From Bacteroides eggerthii (GTDB lineage Bacteria > Bacteroidota > Bacteroidia > Bacteroidales > Bacteroidaceae), in contig NZ_CP102258.1 in NCBI RefSeq assembly GCF_025146565.1, forward strand, positions 2,450,001 through 2,514,000: a stretch of 64,000 bases of DNA, written 5' to 3'. The position numbers and the translations under genes were made by a program. A model generated the notes under the pieces. The model did not search any database. It had not been told where the DNA came from and worked only from the letters and a program-made list of their open reading frames with translations. Each line of letters starts with the position of its first letter. The stretch's first letter is position 1. Of this stretch, positions 27,187-35,061 are shown one piece after another.

Positions 27187-28107
27187 ATGAAACCTATTTT
27201 CAGACTGACTGCTATCGTAGCACTTCTCCTCATTTCCGTAGCTGTGCAGGCGCAGCGCAGGAACTCCCGTTACAATGAATACATCAAACAATATGCCCCC
27301 CTTGCCGTAGAGCAGATGAGGGAACACCGGATACCGGCCAGCATTACACTGGCGCAGGGGTTGCTGGAAAGTGGTGCCGGACAAAGCACGCTGGCGCGTA
27401 AAAGCAACAACCATTTCGGCATAAAATGTGGCAGTAACTGGCGCGGGCGCAGCGTGAGGCATGATGATGATGCACGCAACGAGTGTTTCCGCGCTTATCG
27501 CAATCCGAAAGACTCTTATGAAGACCATTCGCTTTTCCTGAAACGCGGTGCACGCTATGCTTTCTTGTTCAAACTGAAAATCACCGATTACAGAGGGTGG
27601 GCGCGCGGCCTGAAAAAAGCGGGATATGCCACAGATCCTTCCTATGCCAACCGCCTGATAACCATTATCGAGGATTATGACTTATATAAGTACGACACGC
27701 GCGGCCTGAGCAACCGGGAAGCCCGCAATCTGGAGAAGGAGTTGAAGAAGAAGCCTTGGCTTGCCAATCCGCATCAGGTGTATATTGCCAATGACATTGC
27801 CTATGTTGTGGCTCGTGACGGAGACACTTTCCAGTTCTTGGGCAAGGAGTTCGACATCAGCTGGCGGAAACTGGTGAAATATAATGACCTGCATAAAGAC
27901 TATACTTTGGAGGCCGGCGACATTATCTATCTGAAAGGAAAACGCAAGAAAGCCGCCAAGCCCTACACCGTTTATATCGTGAGAGACGGAGACTCCATGC
28001 ACTCCATTTCGCAGAAGTACGGCATCCGCCTGAAGAACCTGTATAAGATGAATCGGAAAGATGCGGAATATGTGCCGGAAGTGGGAGACAGATTGCGCTT
28101 GAGATAA
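27187..28107 (+). CDS. Exported glucosaminidase with two LysM domains
   Basis: Cell-wall hydrolase of 306 residues. The signal peptide ends at AVQAQ (about residue 22). The glucosaminidase domain (about 30-165) has the catalytic Glu in SITLAQGLLESGAGQSTLARKSNNHFGIKC. Two LysM peptidoglycan-binding modules follow (about 197-243, VARDGDTFQFLGKEFDISWRKLVKYNDL; about 257-305, YIVRDGDSMHSISQKYGIRLKNLYKMN). It would cleave the N-acetylglucosaminyl bond of murein in the periplasm during growth or division. It is monocistronic, divergent from cdd and followed by a large regulatory gap. Confidence 0.94.
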   Translation: MKPIFRLTAIVALLLISVAVQAQRRNSRYNEYIKQYAPLAVEQMREHRIPASITLAQGLLESGAGQSTLARKSNNHFGIKCGSNWRGRSVRHDDDARNECFRAYRNPKDSYEDHSLFLKRGARYAFLFKLKITDYRGWARGLKKAGYATDPSYANRLITIIEDYDLYKYDTRGLSNREARNLEKELKKKPWLANPHQVYIANDIAYVVARDGDTFQFLGKEFDISWRKLVKYNDLHKDYTLEAGDIIYLKGKRKKAAKPYTVYIVRDGDSMHSISQKYGIRLKNLYKMNRKDAEYVPEVGDRLRLR

Positions 28108-28160
28108 CAGGACGGCGGGCGGAATGAAAACCGTAACTTGCTGACTGGTTGAATGGTTGA

Positions 28161-28190
28161 TGTCCCACTCTGTTCCGTCGTTGTGGGACA
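28161..28190. promoter_or_regulatory. Inverted repeat TGTCCCAC/GTGGGACA
   Basis: Perfect 8-bp arms at 28161-28168 and 28183-28190 with a 14-base spacer. No T run follows, so it is unlikely to be a terminator for the glucosaminidase gene. It shares TGTCC/GGACA ends with the second dyad at 28311-28326 and sits just before the 22-bp repeats, which suggests a regulator-binding site. Confidence 0.5.
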
Positions 28191-28194
28191 TTCA

Positions 28195-28260
28195 TTCAGT
28201 CGTATAGGGAAATGCTTTCAGTCGTATTGGGAGGTGCGTTCAGTCGTATTGGGAAATCCG
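28195..28260 (+). repeat. Three contiguous 22-bp direct repeats (candidate enhancer)
   Basis: Units at 28195-28216, 28217-28238 and 28239-28260 share the core TTCAGTCGTATWGGGA followed by a variable six-base end. The period of 22 bp is about two helical turns, so equivalent bases face the same side of the DNA. The array lies 113-178 bp upstream of the sigma-54-like -24 element, the usual range for activator sites of that promoter class. Confidence 0.8.
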
Positions 28261-28306
28261 GTATCCATATACACGAAAAAAGTCAGGGATTTATCCGAAA
28301 ATGTAC

Positions 28307-28337
28307 AGAGTGTCCGAAAACGGACACTCTTCTTTTT
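28307..28337 (+). terminator. Hairpin with T-run, also a perfect TGTCC/GGACA dyad
   Basis: AGAGTGTCCG (28307-28316) and CGGACACTCT (28321-28330) form a 10-bp stem with an AAAA loop, followed by TCTTTTTT. It reads as an intrinsic terminator that insulates the transporter operon. The inner 16-bp palindrome TGTCCGAAAACGGACA could equally be an activator or repressor site, since it lies 45 bp before the -24 element. Confidence 0.65.
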
Positions 28338-28370
28338 TGCCTTCATGCTTGTTTTCAGTGGTTTACGCTT

Positions 28371-28388
28371 TTGGCACGAATTTCGCAA
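28371..28388 (+). promoter_or_regulatory. Sigma-54-type (-24/-12) promoter of the efflux operon
   Basis: TTGGCACGAATTTCGCAA fits the sigma-54 consensus TTGGCACG-N4-TTGCA. The invariant GG (28373-28374) and GC (28385-28386) are exactly ten bases apart. Transcription would start near 28398 and leave a leader of about 90 bases before the adaptor ATG at 28490. No TAnnTTTG box occurs in this gap. Bacteroides genomes encode RpoN, so such promoters are expected, but use of this one is inferred. Confidence 0.7.
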
Positions 28389-28489
28389 GTATCAGGGTGG
28401 GAAGCGTTGGTTGTCCGTTTCTGCAACAGAACGGGGCGGAGGTGCGACAACCGGCGAAGACATCAACCGATAAACAAAAAACAAGAGAT

Positions 28490-29737
28490 ATGGATAGAGA
28501 AATTCCGAAAGAGGTTCGTAACAAAGAACGTAATAAGAAAATCATTCGTTATGGCGGTATGGGTGCTGCGGGCATCGTTGTCGTCAGCCTGCTCATTTCG
28601 CTGATGCGTGCCGGAGTGAAAGAGAAAGATCTCGTGTTCTCACAGGTGAGCCGGGGCACGATCGAGGTCAGCGTGAGCGCTTCGGGAAAGGTGGTCCCGG
28701 CTTTCGAGGAGATCATCAATTCGCCCATCAGTACCCGCATCCTGGAAGTATATAAGAAAGGTGGAGACAGTGTGGACATAGGCACGCCCATCCTGAAGCT
28801 GGACTTGCAGAGCGCCGAGACCGACTACAAGCAGAAACTGGACGAGGAACAGATGCGCAGCTACAAATTGAAGCAGCTCAAGCTGGAGAACATGACCAAG
28901 CTGAATGACTTGCAGATGAAAGTGAAGGTTGCTGCCATGCAACTGAATCGCAAGAAAGTGGAGTTGCGCAATGAGCAATATCTCGACAGTCTCGGGTCCG
29001 GCACTACCGACAAGGTGCGTCAGGCGGAGCTGAGCTATAATGTGGCGGAGCTGGAATACGAACAACTGAAACAGCAGTATGCCAATGAGAAAGAAGTGCT
29101 GAATGCGGAATATCAGGTTCAGGAGTTGGATTTCAGTATTTTCAAGAAAACGCTGGCCGAAACGAAGCGTACATTGGACGATGCGCAGATCCGTTCGCCT
29201 CGGAAGGCTATTCTCACCTATATCAACAATCAGATCGGTGCGCAGGTGGCAGAGGGCTCGCAGATTGCCGTCATCTCCGATTTGAGCCATTTCAAGGTGG
29301 AGGGTGAGATAGCCGATACGTATGGCGATCGCGTATCGGCCGGCGGCAAGGCCGTTGTAAAGATTGGCAATGAAAAGCTGGAGGGCTCGGTCAGCAGTGT
29401 CACTCCGCTGTCCAAAAACGGCGTTATCTCCTTTACCGTACAACTGAATGAGGATAACAACCGCCGCCTCCGTTCGGGCTTGAAGACAGATGTCTATGTG
29501 ATGAACGCAGTGAAGGAGGATGTGATGCGCATAGCCAATGCCTCTTACTATGTGGGACGCGGGGAATATGAACTGTTTGTCCGCAATTCCGACAAGGAGA
29601 TTGTGAAGCGTAAAGTGCAGTTGGGCGACTCGAACTTTGAATTTGTAGAAGTGGTAGGCGGTTTGCAACCGGGCGATGAAGTGGTGGTGAGCGACATGAG
29701 CCAATACAAGAACAAGAATAAACTGAAACTGAAATGA
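28490..29737 (+). CDS. HlyD/RND-type periplasmic adaptor of an ABC efflux system
   Basis: Membrane-fusion protein of 415 residues that would connect the inner-membrane ABC permeases to an outer-membrane channel. One N-terminal membrane anchor lies at about residues 22-42 (GGMGAAGIVVVSLLISLM). It is followed by a barrel-sandwich (lipoyl-like) half motif (GTIEVSVSASGKVVPAFEE), a long coiled-coil hairpin (about 95-235, rich in Gln, Lys, Leu and Glu), the second half motif (AILTYINNQIGAQVAEGSQIAVI) and a beta-barrel domain. The ATG at 28490 was chosen because the frame upstream runs through the promoter region. It is the first gene of the unit that includes one ATPase and six permeases. Confidence 0.93.
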   Translation: MDREIPKEVRNKERNKKIIRYGGMGAAGIVVVSLLISLMRAGVKEKDLVFSQVSRGTIEVSVSASGKVVPAFEEIINSPISTRILEVYKKGGDSVDIGTPILKLDLQSAETDYKQKLDEEQMRSYKLKQLKLENMTKLNDLQMKVKVAAMQLNRKKVELRNEQYLDSLGSGTTDKVRQAELSYNVAELEYEQLKQQYANEKEVLNAEYQVQELDFSIFKKTLAETKRTLDDAQIRSPRKAILTYINNQIGAQVAEGSQIAVISDLSHFKVEGEIADTYGDRVSAGGKAVVKIGNEKLEGSVSSVTPLSKNGVISFTVQLNEDNNRRLRSGLKTDVYVMNAVKEDVMRIANASYYVGRGEYELFVRNSDKEIVKRKVQLGDSNFEFVEVVGGLQPGDEVVVSDMSQYKNKNKLKLK

Positions 29738-29804
29738 TACGGATTTTCCGATCCCCTTTCTTACTGAATGAAAACAGAGTAATAACAATTAAATACTTAC
29801 CATT

Positions 29805-30470
29805 ATGATTAAGTTGACCGGCATCAATAAGATTTATCGTACTAACGAAATTGAAACCGTAGCATTGGAGAATGTAAACCTCGAAGTGAACAAAGGAGAA
29901 TTTTTGAGTATTATGGGCCCTTCAGGTTGCGGCAAATCTACTTTACTGAACATTATGGGCCTGCTGGATGCGCCTACCAGCGGTACGATTGAAATAGCCG
30001 GCACTAAGGTGGACGGCATGAAAGACAAAGAACTGGCAGCTTTCCGTAACCGGAAGCTGGGATTCGTGTTCCAGTCTTTCCATTTGATTAACTCATTGAA
30101 TGTACTGGACAATGTGGAGTTGCCCTTGCTGTATAGAAAGGTTTCGGCCAAGGAACGCCGCCGTCTGGCAGAGGAGGTGTTGCAGAAGGTGGGGCTGAGC
30201 CACCGTATGCGCCACATGCCGACACAGCTGTCCGGCGGTCAGTGCCAGCGTGTTGCCATTGCACGCGCCATCGTCGGTAATCCGGAGATAATACTCGCCG
30301 ATGAGCCCACCGGTAACCTGGATTCCAAAATGGGTGCGGAAGTGATGGAACTGCTCCATCAGTTGAATAAAGAAGACGGACGCACCATCGTGATGGTGAC
30401 CCATAACGAAGAACAAGCCAAACAAACCAGCCGCACCGTACGCTTCTTCGACGGCCGTCAGGTAGAATAA
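29805..30470 (+). CDS. MacB/LolD-type ABC transporter ATPase
   Basis: ATP-binding subunit of 221 residues. Walker A is GPSGCGKST, the Q-loop lies in LGFVFQSFHL, the signature is LSGGQCQRVAIARA, Walker B is IILADEPTG and the switch His is in MVTHNEEQ. The size and the GLLDAPTSGTIEIAG segment fit the MacB/LolD class, which drives FtsX-type permeases by mechanotransmission and not by classical channel transport. It is the only ATPase in the cluster, although six permease genes follow, so it probably serves several permease pairs. Confidence 0.95.
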   Translation: MIKLTGINKIYRTNEIETVALENVNLEVNKGEFLSIMGPSGCGKSTLLNIMGLLDAPTSGTIEIAGTKVDGMKDKELAAFRNRKLGFVFQSFHLINSLNVLDNVELPLLYRKVSAKERRRLAEEVLQKVGLSHRMRHMPTQLSGGQCQRVAIARAIVGNPEIILADEPTGNLDSKMGAEVMELLHQLNKEDGRTIVMVTHNEEQAKQTSRTVRFFDGRQVE

Positions 30471-30474
30471 CTCC

Positions 30475-30510
30475 CGTAATTCATAAATTCATAATTCATA
30501 ATTCATAATT
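30475..30510 (+). repeat. Tandem AATTCATA repeats before the first permease gene
   Basis: The gap between ATPase and permease is almost entirely made of CGTAATTCATA followed by three further AATTCATA units. The same word occurs at 584-620. Confidence 0.6.
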
Positions 30511-30513
30511 AAA

Positions 30514-31788
30514 ATGCAGACCATTCGTCAAGCCTTTATACTCTTACGGCAGAACCCTCTACTGAGCACCATATTCATATTGGGTACGGCATTTGCCATC
30601 ACCATGATTATGGCGATTGTGATTACTTGGCAGATGAAATATGCCGATATTGAGCCGGAAGTGAACCGCAGCCGCTCTCTCTATATAAGCAAGATGCATT
30701 TGCAGGGTAAGGAAAACAAAGGCTGGAATAATTATACAGCCTGTTCGCCGGCTTTCATGAAGGACTGTGTGCAGCCATTGCCCGAAGTAGAGGCCTGTAC
30801 GGCATTTGTTCCGGCATCGGTCGCTCTGGTTTCTATGCCCGACGGCACCAATGCGGTGAAAGTGGATGCCATGGAAACCGACCCGGGATTCTGGAAAGTG
30901 TTCCGGATGCAGTTTGTTGCAGGACGGGGATTTGATGATTCCGACCGGGGTGGCGATGGGTCCGCCATTGTCGTGGTTGCTTCTGTGGCGCGGGAACTGT
31001 TCGGCACGACGGATGCGGTGGGCAAGACGGTGCTGCTGAACCGTAACGAAGCGCGTATTTGCGGGGTGGTAAAGGATGTTTCGGTCATTGCGAAGGATGC
31101 TTATGCGCAAGTGTGGCGCATGTATCCTGCCAGTTTGCAGGATGTCACTTCCGTCCGGAGTTATGCCCAATCGCATACGGTGGTGGCGCTGGCACGTTCT
31201 TCCGGGGATATTCCGGCCATCAGGCAAGGAATAGCAAAACGGGTGAAAGACATCAATGCCGTACAGACTGAAATGCTGATGGACATCATGGAGCAGCCCG
31301 ATGAAATAGTGGCGCATGTCAATCATGTGTGGGCCAACATAGGACCGGATTTGCGGATGTTGTACATACAGTACCTTCTGGCATTGCTCATTGTTCTTTT
31401 AGTACCGTCGCTCAACCTGTGCGGCCTGAGCAACAGTCGTATGCAGCAACGCATCAGCGAGCTGGGCGTACGTAAGGCATTCGGAGCGACGCGCAGCGTA
31501 TTGATAAGGCAGATATTGAATGAAAACCTCGTACTGACCCTGATTGGTGGAGCAGTGGGGCTGGTGTTCAGCTATCTGGCAGTGTATGGCATGCGTACGT
31601 GGCTGTTCACCAATAATCAGAACATCGGTACTTCCGGCGATTTCGACCTGAGCATGTCGGTGCTGTTCAGCCCTACGGTGTTTTGCCTGGCATTTCTTTT
31701 CTGTCTGGTCATCAACCTGCTGAGCGCAGGCCTGCCTACGTGGCTTGCCGCACGACACACGATTGTGGATTCTTTGAACGATAAATAA
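30514..31788 (+). CDS. FtsX-type ABC permease, type A of pair 1
   Basis: Permease of 424 residues. One membrane helix lies near the N terminus (PLLSTIFILGTAFAITMIMAIVITW), followed by a MacB-type periplasmic domain (about 50-275) and an FtsX domain with three helices at the end. The FtsX coupling segment is ISELGVRKAFGATRSVLIRQIL. It resembles the proteins encoded at 33735 and 36331 (shared EPEVNRSRSLY start of the periplasmic domain, DDxFWKVFxF and LFGTTDAVGKTVLLN segments). These three form the A group. With the B-type gene immediately downstream it would build a heterodimer around the ATPase. Substrate unknown. Confidence 0.92.
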   Translation: MQTIRQAFILLRQNPLLSTIFILGTAFAITMIMAIVITWQMKYADIEPEVNRSRSLYISKMHLQGKENKGWNNYTACSPAFMKDCVQPLPEVEACTAFVPASVALVSMPDGTNAVKVDAMETDPGFWKVFRMQFVAGRGFDDSDRGGDGSAIVVVASVARELFGTTDAVGKTVLLNRNEARICGVVKDVSVIAKDAYAQVWRMYPASLQDVTSVRSYAQSHTVVALARSSGDIPAIRQGIAKRVKDINAVQTEMLMDIMEQPDEIVAHVNHVWANIGPDLRMLYIQYLLALLIVLLVPSLNLCGLSNSRMQQRISELGVRKAFGATRSVLIRQILNENLVLTLIGGAVGLVFSYLAVYGMRTWLFTNNQNIGTSGDFDLSMSVLFSPTVFCLAFLFCLVINLLSAGLPTWLAARHTIVDSLNDK

Positions 31789-31801
31789 AGCGAAATTGAT
31801 T

Positions 31802-33079
31802 ATGAAATTCATAGTACATAACTTACGTATGATTCGGGCGCGTCTCCGTAGTAACGGATGGGTGCTTGCAGAACTGTTTCTGGTGTTTATCGTGATGTGG
31901 TTTCTTTGCGATTCGCTGGGATGCCTGAAGTATACGTTCTATCGCCCGTTGGGGTACAACATAGACCATGTGTACCAGCTTTCAATGATTACGGGCGGTG
32001 AAAGCCGGGACAGCAGCATGACCAATGCGGATAAATATCTGAGCATCCTGCAGAAGCTCGAAAGGGAGCCGGCGGTTGAAGTGGCCGCCCTGTCGTATTG
32101 GAGTCTGCCGATGAGCGGCAATAATTCTTATAACTCGCTGGCTGTGCAGGATACCATCGGATGCGAACTGCGTATAATAAACGCTACCGGGGGATATACG
32201 CGGGTATTCCGCATGAAGGAAGATGCCAAACGTTCGTTTGCGGCAATGCCTGTGGGTAGTGATGTCACGTCCGGCAATTATGTGATGCTGAGCGAGGGTG
32301 CGGCCGACTATTATAAGGAAAGAGTACCCGGCTTCTCTTTGGATACTCCTTTGAACTGGTACGGAGATTCCACGAATGTGGTAACTCAGTGCGGTATGAT
32401 CGGCAGTTTCCGTTCTTATCGCTATGGGGCGGATGCAAAGTGGGTTTTCCGGAGAATTGACGAGAATGTGATACGGACCGAATTGCGGGATTATGGAGCG
32501 CAGATTGTTTTTCGTGTGAAGGAAAACATGGACTCTCCCGATTACCGGAGCAAGTTCCTGAAAGAGATAGCACCGCATCTGGACACCGACAATATGTTCA
32601 TAGCCGACGTCGTTCCTTATACGGAGCAGCAATATCAGTTTGAGGTGATGAAAGGCGATGTGGACAAGGTGAATACGCAAACGGTTGTGGTGCTGTTCCT
32701 GTTGGTGAATGTGTTTCTGGGGCTGATAGGTACTTTCTGGTTCCGTACCCGTCGCCGTCGCAATGAAATAGCTTTGCGGCTTGCCATGGGCAGCACGAAG
32801 AAACAGATATTCTGCCTGCTCATGGGAGAGGGATTGCTGTTGCTGACTCTTGTTGCGCTGCCCGCCATGCTTGTCTGCTATAATGTGGGCGTTGCCGAAT
32901 TTATAATGGGACATACGGAACTGATTACCACCTGGCCGGTGGAATGGAGCTTCCTGCGTTTCCTGCTGGGTTCGTTGGGTGCATGGCTGCTGATAGCGCT
33001 GATGGTGGTGACTGGAATATGGTTTCCGGCACGACAGGCTATCGACATACAGCCGGCAGAGGCGTTGCATGAAGAATAG
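31802..33079 (+). CDS. FtsX-type ABC permease, type B of pair 1
   Basis: Permease of 425 residues with the same four-helix MacB/FtsX layout but a distinct sequence class. The N-terminal helix is WVLAELFLVFIVMWFLC. The start of the FtsX domain is LVNVFLGLIGTFWFRTRRRRNEIALRLAMGSTKKQIF, and the C terminus is IDIQPAEALHEE. These marks recur at 35062 and 37612 (B group). The ATG at 31802 is preferred over a TTG two codons earlier. It starts 13 bp after the A1 stop. The periplasmic half is the least conserved part among the three B proteins, as expected if each pair has its own partner or cargo. Confidence 0.91.
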   Translation: MKFIVHNLRMIRARLRSNGWVLAELFLVFIVMWFLCDSLGCLKYTFYRPLGYNIDHVYQLSMITGGESRDSSMTNADKYLSILQKLEREPAVEVAALSYWSLPMSGNNSYNSLAVQDTIGCELRIINATGGYTRVFRMKEDAKRSFAAMPVGSDVTSGNYVMLSEGAADYYKERVPGFSLDTPLNWYGDSTNVVTQCGMIGSFRSYRYGADAKWVFRRIDENVIRTELRDYGAQIVFRVKENMDSPDYRSKFLKEIAPHLDTDNMFIADVVPYTEQQYQFEVMKGDVDKVNTQTVVVLFLLVNVFLGLIGTFWFRTRRRRNEIALRLAMGSTKKQIFCLLMGEGLLLLTLVALPAMLVCYNVGVAEFIMGHTELITTWPVEWSFLRFLLGSLGAWLLIALMVVTGIWFPARQAIDIQPAEALHEE

Positions 33080-33109
33080 AATGTAAAACAAAATAAAAAA
33101 ATAAGAAAT

Positions 33110-33733
33110 ATGAGAACTGATGTAGCAGGTGTTATCATTGCATTGGTATTGGCCTTTGCAGGTATGCTGAGTGTTTGTGCACAAGATGCAAAAGAAAGTG
33201 AAGTGCGTAAAGTGGATGCTTTCTCGTCAATTGAGATAACCTCTGTGGGGACAATTCATTTTACACAGAGTGACACTTATTCTTTCAGGATTGAAGGCAG
33301 GGAGAAGTACGTGAAGAATACGGAAACCACAGTGAAGGACGGCCGTTTGCTGATAGGCTTCAAGGACAAGAAAAACAAGAGTAGGAGAAATCAGAAAGAC
33401 GGCGTGACTATCTGGATTTCGGCTCCCGACTTGAAGGAGGTGGAGTTTACCGGTGTAGGGGAATTCAATTGTGAGAAGCCCTTGAAACTCGATGAAGTGT
33501 CATTTGAGGTAAAAGGCGTGGGTGAAGTGAATGTTGCCGATTTGACGTGTAACGTGTTGAAAGTTGCTTTGCGCGGAGTAGGTAGCGCCGATATTCATGT
33601 AGTCTGCGATTATTTGTCTGCCCAAATGGGTGGTGTGGGCAGCGTCACTTTGAGCGGAAGCGCCGGACGCGCTGATATTTCCAAAGGAGGCATAGGAGGC
33701 GTAAATACAGATAATTTAAAAATAGGCCGTTGA
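33110..33733 (+). CDS. Exported DUF2807 (GIN-domain) beta-helix protein
   Basis: A 207-residue protein with a signal peptide (1-24, MLSVCAQ). The remainder is the DUF2807 head domain named as a putative autotransporter-adhesin GIN domain: repeated short strands with Gly turns (FSSIEITSVGTIHFTQ, EVEFTGVGEFNCEKP, SFEVKGVGEVNVADL, LRGVGSADIHV, QMGGVGSVTLSGSA). Such domains fold as a right-handed beta-helix on the cell envelope; their role is not established. It lies between permease pairs 1 and 2, one base before the A2 start, so it is firmly part of the operon and may be a cargo or sensor. Confidence 0.88.
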   Translation: MRTDVAGVIIALVLAFAGMLSVCAQDAKESEVRKVDAFSSIEITSVGTIHFTQSDTYSFRIEGREKYVKNTETTVKDGRLLIGFKDKKNKSRRNQKDGVTIWISAPDLKEVEFTGVGEFNCEKPLKLDEVSFEVKGVGEVNVADLTCNVLKVALRGVGSADIHVVCDYLSAQMGGVGSVTLSGSAGRADISKGGIGGVNTDNLKIGR

Positions 33734-33734
33734 G

Positions 33735-35027
33735 ATGATAAAGCAATATTTCATACAAGCATGGGCGCAACTTCGCCAGCAACCGCTGATTAGTGCGGTC
33801 AGTATAGCCGGTACTGCGCTTGCCATCTTCCTCATTATGCTGGTGGTGATGATGCAGCAGGTAAAGGTTGTCCCTTTTGCACCCGAAAGTAACCGTGACC
33901 GCTTCCTGCACGTCAAGTGGATGAGTATCTCCAACTCAAATTGGGGAGACGGCACAAGTAACGGACCGATGAGCGCACAGACTGCCCGCGAATGTTTCCA
34001 GTCGTTGAAGACACCGGAAGCCGTTACTATTTATACTGTTTTTCCTATATCCACTCCTGTATCTCTGCCGGGCAGTCCGGCGATCAGTGTGGACTTGCGA
34101 CAAACGGACGACATCTTTTGGCGCGTATTTGACTTCTCCTTTATCGATGGAAAGCCTTATGATAAAGCAACATTCGATGCAGGTCAACCGGTGGCTGTAC
34201 TTACGGAGAGTGTGGTGCGCAGCCTTTTCGGCACGACGGATGCCGTGGGGCGCGAGTTTCTTCTCAACCATGCGCCTTACCGCGTTGCCGGTGTCGTGAA
34301 AGATGTGTCTACGCTGGCCGACTGCGCTTACGGACAGGTATGGGTCCCGTATACTTCTACGGGAATGGATAAGGAGGCTTGGAACGACCGGCACATGGGA
34401 ATGATGAGTTGTACGATGTTGGCGCACAGCCGGGATGATTTTCCTGCTATCCGTCAGGAAGCGGAACGCCGTAAACTGGAATATAATACGCTCATCGGAA
34501 AGGACGGATGGGAACTGATTTACCGCAACCGCCCTTACGACCAGGAAAAAAATGCCATAGCTTTCGGCGCTAATATCGAGCCGGATGTGGATGCAGCCCG
34601 CCGCCAGCGGATTATGATCTTTGTTATTTTGCTGATAGTGCCTGCCATCAACCTTTCGAGCATGACGCAGAGCCGTTTGCGCCAGCGGGTGTCGGAGATC
34701 GGAGTACGTCGTGCTTTCGGAAGTACGCGTGCGGAACTGATGGGGCAGATTATAGCGGAGAATCTGGTGGTAACTTTATTGGCAGGTATCGTGGGCCTGC
34801 TGTTGAGTGTGGCTTTTGCATACATGGGCAACACTTTGCTTTTTGCACAGGAGTTCAGCCAGACTTTGAATCCGCCGGAAGTGGATGCGTCGATCCTGCT
34901 TCATGCTTCCACCTTTGCCTGGGCATTGCTCTTTTGTTTTGTCCTGAACCTGATGAGCAGCGGTTTCCCGGCATGGCGCGCTGCACGTATCGGAATAGTG
35001 AACGCATTGGGAGGGCGGTTGCACTAA
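33735..35027 (+). CDS. FtsX-type ABC permease, type A of pair 2
   Basis: Permease of 430 residues, second member of the A group. The N-terminal helix is PLISAVSIAGTALAIFLIMLVVM and the coupling segment is VSEIGVRRAFGSTRAELMGQII. The periplasmic domain shares FWRVFDFSFIDGKPYDKA and SLFGTTDAVGREFLLN with A1 and A3. The end (FPAWRAARIGIVNALGG) lines up with A3. The gene begins one base after the DUF2807 stop. Relatedness of the three A genes suggests tandem duplication of an A-B pair, now well diverged. Confidence 0.92.
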   Translation: MIKQYFIQAWAQLRQQPLISAVSIAGTALAIFLIMLVVMMQQVKVVPFAPESNRDRFLHVKWMSISNSNWGDGTSNGPMSAQTARECFQSLKTPEAVTIYTVFPISTPVSLPGSPAISVDLRQTDDIFWRVFDFSFIDGKPYDKATFDAGQPVAVLTESVVRSLFGTTDAVGREFLLNHAPYRVAGVVKDVSTLADCAYGQVWVPYTSTGMDKEAWNDRHMGMMSCTMLAHSRDDFPAIRQEAERRKLEYNTLIGKDGWELIYRNRPYDQEKNAIAFGANIEPDVDAARRQRIMIFVILLIVPAINLSSMTQSRLRQRVSEIGVRRAFGSTRAELMGQIIAENLVVTLLAGIVGLLLSVAFAYMGNTLLFAQEFSQTLNPPEVDASILLHASTFAWALLFCFVLNLMSSGFPAWRAARIGIVNALGGRLH

Positions 35028-35061
35028 ACACTTATGACTAACAATTAATCACAGAAAAAAA

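Noticed and set aside
28195..28260. CRISPR array
   Set aside because: The three 22-bp units are contiguous with no spacers and no cas genes are present.
28301..28489. Upstream extension of the HlyD adaptor frame
   Set aside because: It runs through the hairpin and the sigma-54-type promoter; the ATG at 28490 gives a standard adaptor N terminus.
28640..29788. Long antisense reading frame opposite the HlyD gene
   Set aside because: It has no recognisable domain or promoter; composition (Leu/His/Gln-rich) is that of a frame opposite a real gene.
31982..33184. 400-codon antisense frame opposite permease B1
   Set aside because: Same reasons: it mirrors a real FtsX permease, with no own signals.
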